NCBI RefSeq assembly: GCF_014647415.1
Contig: NZ_BMPD01000007.1
Span: 84,183-148,182 of the forward strand
Length of the DNA stretch: 64,000 nt
Reading direction: 5' to 3'
From: Haloarcula sebkhae
Lineage (GTDB): Archaea; Halobacteriota; Halobacteria; Halobacteriales; Haloarculaceae
Shown here: positions 47,902 to 54,845 of the stretch, piece by piece
How positions within the stretch are numbered: position 1 is the stretch's first letter
How the letters are laid out: the number at the start of each line of letters is the position of its first letter
Made by a program: the position numbers and the translations under genes
Notes under the pieces: model-generated
Database searches by the model: none
What the model was told of the DNA's origin: nothing
Seen by the model: the letters and a program-made list of their open reading frames with translations, nothing else

Positions 47902-49257
47902 TTAGTGGATGTAGCGTGGTGGTTCATCAGCCGAATCGTGGGTTCGGTCCCTGGTTTCAGGATCTCTAAACTGATCCTGATTGCTACGGTCGTATGCGTC
48001 TCCTCCAGAGTCTGTACCGCCGGTCTCAGATGCGGATCTCGATCCTCCCCCTCCGAGATTCCCTCCGCTATTCCCACCGCTCCCATTCTCGGGATTCCGG
48101 AGGCGGGATCCAACATTGTTCAATCGCTGACCGGCTGAATGTGCTCGCGAATCTCCCGAATCGAAGACGTATTGGCCACTCTGGGTGATTGCGGGTTCAT
48201 CCCGAAGTCCTCTCACAAAGTTCCGACTGCCCTGTTTTCCTGTGTTGATTCCTTGCTTAACCCGACGGGCACGATTTTTAGCCCGTTGAGCAGAGAAGTG
48301 ATGAGCCATCCGGTCGCCGATGAAAAACAGGGCTCCAGCCTGCCAGAAGAGCACTAGTGGGGACACGAGAGCCAAGAAAGGGATCACCAGCGCTGAAATC
48401 CATATTCCGATCCCACCGAGCGTCGGCCCAGCACTGGTCCCGAGTAAATCACCTAGCCGGAAGAGGAGGGCCACAGGGACCGTCATAAAGAGGAAGGGAA
48501 CGTAGAAGCTGGCGAGCTTCTTCATAAACTTTGAGACGAGCTTGAACGGGCCCACACCCGGAATCCAGAGAACTATCAGCAGAGGCATCAGGAGGACATA
48601 GAGATAGAGTGCGTGCTGTCTAACCAGATAAATGAGGGCAATTAGCAGGAAGAGGATGATATCGACTGCCCAGCTCAGGACGAGCCCGATAAGGCCGATT
48701 GCGCCGAAGGATAGGGTCTGAAACCAGCTGATATTGGATAGACTCGGGGTCAGGAAACCACTCAGAGCATCGATGAACCGGAGCGAAAGCGCAGCCATCC
48801 ACCACCATGAGAGGATTCCCAATAGGCCAGCAAAGGCCCGCTTCTTGAGCTTAGATCGATGGTAGCTACTAAAGAGATGGCTGGTCGATTCGAAGAAAAT
48901 AACCAATCCAATCGACAGCCCATACAGGGAAAGTGAGAGCGGGATGATCGTGCCCCAGTAGTAATCGTAGATGTTGGGCCAAGGTCCATTGGAGGGACGA
49001 CTGAATGTAGAATCTGGGTGAGGGGTCCCGACAACAAGTCTGGCAAGTGAATCACCGAGACTCCGGATGGTTTCAATCGGACTAAATAGAGCCCGCAGTA
49101 GCTGCCGGAAGGCCTCGATAATAATGTCGACTAATGCTCCTCCACCTCCGGAACCACCGCTTTGTGCAAGCGCTGGTTGGGTGGCTAATAATAGCAGAAC
49201 CACAGACGCACAGACGATCGTAGAAACCCTCCTGAGTTTAGGACGCATCGCTCTCAC
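47902..49257 (-). CDS. VirB6/TrbL-like polytopic membrane protein
   Basis: A 451-residue protein with a signal-type N-terminus (IVCASVVLLLLATQPALAQS), an amphipathic region, then six to eight hydrophobic helices spread over about 95-350 (SLSLYGLSIGLVIFFEST, LSWAVDIILFLLIALIYLV, LYVLLMPLLIVLWIPGVG and others). The C-terminal 110 residues are hydrophilic, glycine/serine-rich and disordered. This plan fits the inner-membrane channel component of type IV secretion. Its start overlaps the lipoprotein gene by 20 bases. Assignment is by topology and position rather than by sequence motif. Confidence 0.72.
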   Translation of the reverse strand: MRAMRPKLRRVSTIVCASVVLLLLATQPALAQSGGSGGGGALVDIIIEAFRQLLRALFSPIETIRSLGDSLARLVVGTPHPDSTFSRPSNGPWPNIYDYYWGTIIPLSLSLYGLSIGLVIFFESTSHLFSSYHRSKLKKRAFAGLLGILSWWWMAALSLRFIDALSGFLTPSLSNISWFQTLSFGAIGLIGLVLSWAVDIILFLLIALIYLVRQHALYLYVLLMPLLIVLWIPGVGPFKLVSKFMKKLASFYVPFLFMTVPVALLFRLGDLLGTSAGPTLGGIGIWISALVIPFLALVSPLVLFWQAGALFFIGDRMAHHFSAQRAKNRARRVKQGINTGKQGSRNFVRGLRDEPAITQSGQYVFDSGDSRAHSAGQRLNNVGSRLRNPENGSGGNSGGNLGGGGSRSASETGGTDSGGDAYDRSNQDQFRDPETRDRTHDSADEPPRYIH

Positions 49258-50152
49258 CTCCGCCGATGAGCTCTGCTGCGATCTCAGAGCAGGTGTAGGT
49301 GTCTGAAGTCCCGATAACTGACCGCTCCCCGCTGAGAGATACCTCTATCGTTTGTTCGAGTGAAGAACTGACTACTGTTCCAACGACAGCCACGAATTCA
49401 ATCGCTTGGCCGGCACAGGTCTGCTCTGTCGAATCATCGTCAGTGAATACAATCGGTGGGGTGTTACCCACAAAATCAACAGCCTCGCCCGGGACGATGA
49501 TGTTCTCTACTGGATCTTCGGGAGTAATGAACTGCTGAATACCCTTCCTGTCGTTGAGTTCTGCATTGGCTGCTTCGTTAGGTGCATCTCGATAGACGAT
49601 CTGATAGGGCCACGTTGGCGCAGTCCCCATATTCTCGATGGTTAACGCGAGATTTCCTCGGTTTGCTCCTTCTTCGTAATGGGATGCTTCGGTAACCTTG
49701 AGATTTGGCCGCATCTCCAGCTCTCTGCTTTGCGAGGAATCCTCTCTTACCGCGGTCAGCTCGTACGTACCAGGATTGTAGTGTTCATAATCTCCCAGTC
49801 CAGGCTGGATATCCATTACTCGGAGTCGAACCGTCGTGGCGCCCTCTGCAACGTCGGCTTGGGTGTAGAGACTTCCATCAGGAGCGATGAGATTGAGACG
49901 GCTGACGTCGTGGTCCTGACTAAGTGTCACAACGAGTTCGGGGCCATCAAAACGGGTCTCTTCGAACACCGAATCCTCAGACGGTGACGAAGTCGAAGCT
50001 GGCGATTCGGAGTTGTTCCCTTGATTGCCATTTCCAGCACAACCTGCTAATCCACCCACTATCGCCGTCCCATACCACGCCAAGAGACGCCGTCGGCTAA
50101 CGCACTGTTCCGACTCTGAGTCGTGAGATGTGAGGTGTTTTCCCGACATCAT
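49238..50152 (-). CDS. Tat-exported lipoprotein of the conjugation operon
   Basis: A 304-residue protein. The N-terminus has a twin-arginine signal with lipobox (SRRRLLAWYGTAIVGG, then LAGC), so the mature protein should be anchored by a lipidated cysteine on the outer face of the membrane. Then come a serine-rich linker and two beta-sandwich-like domains (LVVTLSQDHDVSRLNLIAPD, NLALTIENMGTAPTWPYQIV). The start is one of two adjacent ATGs that overlap the preceding stop. The role in the transfer apparatus may be surface adhesion or envelope spanning. No homologous bacterial component is recognised. Confidence 0.75.
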   Translation of the reverse strand: MMSGKHLTSHDSESEQCVSRRRLLAWYGTAIVGGLAGCAGNGNQGNNSESPASTSSPSEDSVFEETRFDGPELVVTLSQDHDVSRLNLIAPDGSLYTQADVAEGATTVRLRVMDIQPGLGDYEHYNPGTYELTAVREDSSQSRELEMRPNLKVTEASHYEEGANRGNLALTIENMGTAPTWPYQIVYRDAPNEAANAELNDRKGIQQFITPEDPVENIIVPGEAVDFVGNTPPIVFTDDDSTEQTCAGQAIEFVAVVGTVVSSSLEQTIEVSLSGERSVIGTSDTYTCSEIAAELIGGGESDAS

Positions 50153-51852
50153 AGTGACCTCCATGGGGGCCAAATCCGCCAGCCGGTGATCCGGTCGAGG
50201 AAGAACACCGCAAGGAGGAACAACGAGACTGGGACGCCGATCCGGAACAGCGCCGACACCAACTGGAGCACTGAACCTTGCAGCAGAACGGTATCCGAGT
50301 CGCCGGTGTAGCCCGGTGGGTTGAGCCACCAGTGACCTGGCTCATATCGCGCCGACACACCGCCAGGAGGTCGCTCAATCGTCGTTGTGACGGTTCCGTT
50401 GCCGGTCGTGTTCAATCGCTGCCCGTTGATGACGACGTATCCATCCCGCCCGTTGGTGTTGATCGGTGCGTCGGTGTTCGCGTTCTGAAGGGTAACCCGG
50501 ACGGTGACCGTGTCTTCACTCTGGTTCACCACCTCCAGGGTGAGATTGCTCTCGTAAATCTGGATTCGAGCGAACTCGTCTGCAGGCCGTTCCGCCTCGA
50601 CACCTCTGACGAGTCCCCACGCCCGGATGGTCTCGGGCTGATCGTCGGCCGTGGACCGCGTCGCGATGCCGTAGCTGGCGGTGTACGGCTCCGTGAGGAC
50701 GTCCAAGTGAACGTTCGACGGGAGTGTCGACGGGGACGTCGACGTGCCATACACGTCCAGTATCGTCACGTTTCGCCGGGGCGACGGCGTCGGCCCCGTC
50801 TCGATGGGATAGGCGTTCACCTGGAGTGGGTGAAGAGGCGAGTGAGCGGTCCGCTGGCCATCGTCGGAGCTGTAGACCAGCGTATCCCAGTCCTTGTCCC
50901 GGGCCGAGTAGAACCGCCAGACACCTCTGACATCGCCATCGGGTAGCTGGTAGCCGAGCCACGGCTGGTTCTTGTAAACAACGAGGCCGAGGTCGCCGTT
51001 CGGATACTCGGCGATGAATCCGGAGACTGCGAGGTCGTACTTCACGACCCCGATGGAATCGGTCACCGTGACGTTCTCGGTCGGGTATGAAACGGAGCTC
51101 TCCCAGTTGGTGCAGTCACCCTCGTCGTTGTGAGCGGTACAGACTTCGACCTCCTTCCGAAGCCGGACCGAGATATTCGCCTGGAGCGTGAGCCGATGCT
51201 CCTCACCGGCGTATCCATCCAAGGAGTATGACAGCGCCGGCGTGTGGGAACCACCAGCCGTCGTCTCCTCATTGCCGTTGACGAGGAGTTTCGTCTCCTC
51301 GATCTGGTGGCTCTCGAGACTCCAGTAGACGCGCCGGTCGCCGGAGGTGTCGTCTGGCGGCACCGCCACACGGTAGTCGACGGTACCGCGAAGCGTCCCC
51401 TCAGGAGCAACGTAGAGCGGCTGTCTCGACGGCGACAGGCGCGCTCGCGTGGATGGCTGGACGGCGAACACCTCAGTATACGCCTCTTTGACGAACTGAC
51501 CGCTGGAGAGGTCGGCATCGGGCGGGTGGATCGACACAGAGCTGTTCGTCGTCGGGAACTCCTGGTGGTCGCCCCGGTTCCATCGCTCGACCGCCCGCGG
51601 TGGCGAATCGAACGGAACATCGGTCCCCTCGCCGAGCTGCTCGACCGCCGACCCGTTACTCAGATTCGCGCCGTCGGTCGCGCCGTCCTGATCCCCCGAC
51701 CACAGTTTGTGAAAGGTCTCCTCCGGGACGCCGTGGTCGGTGCTGTTCGGAGGGTGGGCGCCCGCTGGAACGGCGGCTGTCGATGCGACGAGGACGGCGG
51801 ACATGACGAGTGCGAATCCTGTTGCGCGATTAGAATCCACAACTCGTGCCAC
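50149..51852 (-). CDS. secreted surface protein with C-terminal TM, conjugation operon
   Basis: A 567-residue protein with a Sec signal (ATGFALVMSAVLVASTAAVP, cleavage after PAGA), a long extracellular region rich in beta strands and NxT/S sites (for example NLSNGS, NISV, NVTV, NGTV), and one C-terminal helix (VSALFRIGVPVSLFLLAVFF) before a short cytosolic tail. It could bind recipient cells or stabilise the pilus. It overlaps the pilin-like gene by 23 bases and the lipoprotein gene by four. No family is recognised. Confidence 0.72.
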   Translation of the reverse strand: MARVVDSNRATGFALVMSAVLVASTAAVPAGAHPPNSTDHGVPEETFHKLWSGDQDGATDGANLSNGSAVEQLGEGTDVPFDSPPRAVERWNRGDHQEFPTTNSSVSIHPPDADLSSGQFVKEAYTEVFAVQPSTRARLSPSRQPLYVAPEGTLRGTVDYRVAVPPDDTSGDRRVYWSLESHQIEETKLLVNGNEETTAGGSHTPALSYSLDGYAGEEHRLTLQANISVRLRKEVEVCTAHNDEGDCTNWESSVSYPTENVTVTDSIGVVKYDLAVSGFIAEYPNGDLGLVVYKNQPWLGYQLPDGDVRGVWRFYSARDKDWDTLVYSSDDGQRTAHSPLHPLQVNAYPIETGPTPSPRRNVTILDVYGTSTSPSTLPSNVHLDVLTEPYTASYGIATRSTADDQPETIRAWGLVRGVEAERPADEFARIQIYESNLTLEVVNQSEDTVTVRVTLQNANTDAPINTNGRDGYVVINGQRLNTTGNGTVTTTIERPPGGVSARYEPGHWWLNPPGYTGDSDTVLLQGSVLQLVSALFRIGVPVSLFLLAVFFLDRITGWRIWPPWRSL

Positions 51853-52252
51853 CGACCACGATGTTGTTCAGGATGAACTGGACGATCTCCGTCCCGAGCG
51901 GCGCGACGATCACGCCCCACAGCAGGCCCTGATTCCGGACCGACTTCATCTCCTTCTTCCAGTCCGACCGGCGGGTGAACGGGATCGCCACCGTCGCACC
52001 GAGGGCGAGGACGCCGCCGATGAGCGGCCCGCCGAACTGGATGATGGTGAAGATGTTCTGGATGGTGTCGGCCATGTTGGAATCACAGAAGGCGCTGCCA
52101 GGATCCGACTGCGCAGCCGCCGTTCCAACGAACAGAATCAGCGGGAGGAGCGCCAGCAGAATCGGACCGATGGACCTGTGAATGATCCGAATGACGGACG
52201 TCGATTCGTCAGTACTGGCCGGCGTCTCGCCGGAGGGGACCTGAGCACACAT
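51830..52252 (-). CDS. VirB2/TrbC-like pilin
   Basis: A 140-residue protein. A cytosolic N-terminus of about 25 residues leads to a signal-like helix (ILLALLPLILFVGTAAAQ), then a short loop with a cysteine, a hydrophobic helix (FTIIQFGGPLIGGVLALG), a charged loop (TRRSDWKKEMKSVRNQG) and a second hydrophobic helix (LLWGVIVAPLGTEIVQFIL) ending with a second cysteine. The two-helix hairpin with a basic loop after signal cleavage is the plan of VirB2-type conjugative pilins. The pair of cysteines could form a disulfide outside. As first gene of the operon it would be transcribed most, as expected for a pilin. Confidence 0.75.
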   Translation of the reverse strand: MCAQVPSGETPASTDESTSVIRIIHRSIGPILLALLPLILFVGTAAAQSDPGSAFCDSNMADTIQNIFTIIQFGGPLIGGVLALGATVAIPFTRRSDWKKEMKSVRNQGLLWGVIVAPLGTEIVQFILNNIVVGGTSCGF

Positions 52253-52356
52253 CGTGAGTGAGAAAGGAGTGATTAACCAAAAGAAGTCAGAAAATTTGGA
52301 TGAATTTGGAGGTCTTCAAAGTTCTCCAAGTTCTCTAGAGAAGTTCCCATTCTGCG

Positions 52357-52366
52357 GGGATATATG
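52357..52366 (+). promoter_or_regulatory. TATA box of RHH gene
   Basis: GATATATGCG, centred about 30 bases before the ATG at 52392. The divergent 140-base region also holds the start of the conjugation operon (TTAATC-like box near 52275 on the minus strand). Confidence 0.4.
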
Positions 52367-52391
52367 CGACCACATAGCCTGAGTCGAACTA

Positions 52392-52595
52392 ATGTCAGAC
52401 GCCGATACAGCACCCAGCACTGGTAGCACCGGCTCCGACGTCGACGACGATGTCGCCCGGATCAATATGCGAATCCCGCAGGGGAAATACGAGTGGTTAC
52501 AGGAGGAGCTCGACTCCTTCACGAGCGATACAGCGCGATTCCAGTATCTCATCCAGTTCTACTCCGATCATAAGGAAGACGACGCCGACTGCTGA
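52392..52595 (+). CDS. ribbon-helix-helix candidate regulator, 67 aa
   Basis: After a disordered acidic N-terminus of about 20 residues, the segment VARINMRIPQGKYEWLQEEL gives one strand followed by a helix, and SDTARFQYLIQFYSDHKEDD gives a second helix, the plan of CopG/Arc proteins that bind operators as dimers. It is divergent from the conjugation operon and shares a 140-base intergenic region with it, the usual position of an operon repressor. The identification is from secondary structure and size only. Confidence 0.6.
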   Translation: MSDADTAPSTGSTGSDVDDDVARINMRIPQGKYEWLQEELDSFTSDTARFQYLIQFYSDHKEDDADC

Positions 52596-52618
52596 CCGAC
52601 CGCGCTCGACAGGGCGAC

Positions 52619-52903
52619 TTAGGCCTGCAGTGGGGCGACGATGAGAAGCGGACAATCCTCGCCCTCGAAATAGTACTGCTTTACCGTCGTTGCGTCGTCG
52701 AACTCGTCTGCATCCTCGGGAAGGGTAATGGTCCGGGCGCTGCTGTGTTCGTGGATCGAGTAGATGCCGAGTTCGGAGAGGTCCTCGCACTCGGCGGGAT
52801 CCAGTTCTCTACTGACCGCCTCTAACCACGCTTCAACTGACACGGAGGGGCGCTCGTCCGAGTCAGCTTCTGAGAGGGTACTGCGGGGACTTGCTTGTGC
52901 CAT
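52619..52903 (-). CDS. hypothetical protein, 94 aa
   Basis: Starts at MAQASPRSTLSEADSDERPS. An acidic N-terminus and a helix (VEAWLEAVSRELDPAECEDL) are followed by strands (IYSIHEHSSARTITLP, then TVKQYYFEGEDCPLLIV). The final VKQYYFEGED and LLIVAPLQ strands suggest a small beta domain, perhaps related to HalX-like or HalOD1-like output domains, which have similar size and composition. It is monocistronic and converges with the RHH gene. Function unknown. Confidence 0.6.
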   Translation of the reverse strand: MAQASPRSTLSEADSDERPSVSVEAWLEAVSRELDPAECEDLSELGIYSIHEHSSARTITLPEDADEFDDATTVKQYYFEGEDCPLLIVAPLQA

Positions 52904-53026
52904 GTTACATTTACACATACTTGCGCCATATCTACTAAATATTGACGGCCAACGTATTTCTTCAAATCAGGCTACATAACCAATGAAACGGGTGTCTGAC
53001 GCTAATCGAATACAGGTCGAGAACGG

Positions 53027-53401
53027 CTAGTGCGCCGCTTCGAAGCAGGCCTGGAGATCGCTGCCCGTTGGGAAAGTCAGGATGATGAGAGGAATGGCTA
53101 CCAACGACCATCCAACCGGATCCAGCTGGGGAAGTGGATACGTCGAGAGATAGCCAGCGATACCAACCATCACGAGAGGCGTATAGAGAAGAGTGGGAGC
53201 AACTGAACCGACCCGGATTGCGAGTGTAGGAGCAGTCGACTCGTAGACAGCGTCGACATAGGGACCTCGGCGATTCACGCCAAACGAAACCGAGTCCGCG
53301 TAGAGACTATGGACTGCGTAGTGCGCCGACTCATGAAGCACCCAGGCGACGCCACAGGCCACCAGATAGACACCGAACACCAGGACCGTCTCGTGTAGCA
53401 T
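53027..53401 (-). CDS. mini HExxH membrane metalloprotease-like protein
   Basis: A 124-residue membrane protein. The first helix (VLVFGVYLVACGVAWVLHES) carries HESAH at residues 23-27, the zinc-binding site of M50-type and related membrane proteases. Two or three further helices follow (ALIVRVGSVAPTLLYTPLV-like, VGWSLVAIPLIILTFPTGSD). The third ligand expected late in M50 proteases may be D or E in GSDLQACFEAAH. It is much shorter than site-2 proteases and may be an inactive relative or a DUF3267-type protein. It lies about 80 bases downstream of the inverted repeat at 53480-53521. Confidence 0.62.
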   Translation of the reverse strand: MLHETVLVFGVYLVACGVAWVLHESAHYAVHSLYADSVSFGVNRRGPYVDAVYESTAPTLAIRVGSVAPTLLYTPLVMVGIAGYLSTYPLPQLDPVGWSLVAIPLIILTFPTGSDLQACFEAAH

Positions 53402-53479
53402 CGTGACTTAGTCCCGCACGTTTCGAAATGGACGAACCTCGTAGTTAAGCCTGCAGGCTGGATCGGAACAGGCACAGTC

Positions 53480-53521
53480 TTAACCAACAAAACACCGCCT
53501 TTCCGGTGGAGCGTTGGTTAA
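53480..53521. repeat. inverted repeat TTAACCAAC-N24-GTTGGTTAA (copy B)
   Basis: The same 9-bp arms (10 bp here with flanking C/G) and 24-base spacer as at 18650-18691, with an unrelated spacer. It lies between the xseB stop and the promoter of the mini-protease gene. Confidence 0.7.
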
Positions 53522-53552
53522 GAATTAACGGCCTGTTCGAGTGTTGCGCCGA

Positions 53553-53735
53553 TCACTCGATTTCGATAACCTCGCCGTCCCCGTCGTGGAGCAGTTCCCG
53601 GATTTCGGCCAGGAGTTCCTGACCCTCGTCGTATAGATCATAGCCGTCCTCGAGCGACACCTCGTCCGCATCGAGCCGGTCGATGATCTCCTCAACACGG
53701 TCCATCCGCCGTCTGATGTCGGGGTCTTTCGGCAT
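53553..53735 (-). CDS. xseB: exonuclease VII small subunit
   Basis: A 60-residue protein with the XseB two-helix coiled-coil plan: MDRVEEIIDRLDADEVSLED, then GYDLYDEGQELLAEIRELLH. The 'E-x-x-V-x-x-L-x-x-x-x-x-S-L-E-D-x-x-x-x-Y-x-x-G' family pattern is clear. It binds the large subunit to make the single-strand-specific exonuclease. The gene follows xseA by two bases. The acidic tail DGDGEVIEIE is typical of haloarchaea. Confidence 0.9.
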   Translation of the reverse strand: MPKDPDIRRRMDRVEEIIDRLDADEVSLEDGYDLYDEGQELLAEIRELLHDGDGEVIEIE

Positions 53736-53737
53736 TC

Positions 53738-54790
53738 TCAGATCACTCCCAACCAGAGGGCAGTGATGAGCAACAACAACAGGAGGAGGGCAGCAATCGC
53801 GGCCTTGTAGTAGACCGGTGGAAGGCCCTCGGGAGCGGTCGCCTCCTCGACTGCCTCAGCCAGTTCCTGTTCGTGTTCGTGCTCCTGCTCGAAGGTCTCG
53901 TAGGCAGCCTCGAGCTGTTGCTCCAACGGTTCGATCTCGCTAGCGAGGAAGTCATTCCGCGACTTCGCGATGTACTCGCCGGCGGCCGTCGGGGTGATCG
54001 CGGCCATATCCGCCACCCGATCCGCGATCAGCCGGTCGTCAGTATGGCCGATAGCGGTCACAATCGGCGTGTTGGCGGTGAAGATCGCTTCTGCGACTCG
54101 CTCGGTGTTGAACGCCTGAAGGTTCGAATCGCTCCCGCCACCACGGCCGACGATGATCGCGTCGACGTCCTCCGAGCGGTCGAGATGGTGAATCCCGTTC
54201 GCGATGGACGTCGGTGCCTCTGACCCCTGGACGGTCGCATCCTTCACCAGGATATCGACGGTTGGGTCCTGCTCGTGTATCGCACTCTGGATGTCGTAGC
54301 GAGCATCGCCCCGGAGTGAGGTGACGACACCGACCCGTTCCGGGAACGCCGGCGGGCGCTGTTTCTGCTCGTCGTCGAACCAGCCACGCTCTTCGAGTTC
54401 GCGTCGCAGTCGCTCGACTGCGGCCGCCTGGTCGCCGTCGCCGACGACGATCATCTCCCACGGCTTGAGGTCGATTTTCCCACCTTCAGTCCAGTAGTCG
54501 ACATCGCCTTTGAGGATGACCTCGGTCCCGTCCTCGAGATCAGCATCCAGCTCCCGGTAGCGGTTCGCCCAGATCATACAGGGGAGCTCGGCATCGCCGT
54601 CGGTGAGCGTGAAGTAGAGTGCCGTACTGTTCTGGTGGAGGTCGGTGACTTCGCCGATACAGCGGACGCCGTTGAGGGCAGGCGTGTCCTGGACGACTGA
54701 CGCAATCCGGTCGTTCAGCTGGGATACGCTAAGGACCTCTTTACCGTCGGGTTCGACCGCCTGCCGCTCGGTATCCGGTGCGTCCGCCAT
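53738..54790 (-). CDS. xseA: exonuclease VII large subunit, membrane-anchored form
   Basis: A 350-residue protein, about 100 shorter than E. coli XseA. Residues about 15-110 are the OB fold (VSQLNDRIASVVQDTPALNG, CIGEVTDLHQNSTALYFTL). Residues about 125-290 are the nuclease core: VGVVTSLRGDARYDIQSAI, VGRGGGSDSNLQAFNTERVA, then VTAIGHTDDRLIADRVADMA and TPTAAGEYIAKSRNDFLASE. The canonical GHExD reads GHTDD here. The long C-terminal helical region is reduced to about 40 residues, and a hydrophobic helix (AAIAALLLLLLLITALWLGV) closes the protein, so it is predicted to sit on the membrane. With XseB it should degrade ssDNA, perhaps at the site of DNA entry. Confidence 0.87.
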   Translation of the reverse strand: MADAPDTERQAVEPDGKEVLSVSQLNDRIASVVQDTPALNGVRCIGEVTDLHQNSTALYFTLTDGDAELPCMIWANRYRELDADLEDGTEVILKGDVDYWTEGGKIDLKPWEMIVVGDGDQAAAVERLRRELEERGWFDDEQKQRPPAFPERVGVVTSLRGDARYDIQSAIHEQDPTVDILVKDATVQGSEAPTSIANGIHHLDRSEDVDAIIVGRGGGSDSNLQAFNTERVAEAIFTANTPIVTAIGHTDDRLIADRVADMAAITPTAAGEYIAKSRNDFLASEIEPLEQQLEAAYETFEQEHEHEQELAEAVEEATAPEGLPPVYYKAAIAALLLLLLLITALWLGVI

Positions 54791-54845
54791 GCACATTTCT
54801 AACTACTGGTTGGCAGTTTCAAAAAGATGCCCCAGACCCCTCTTT

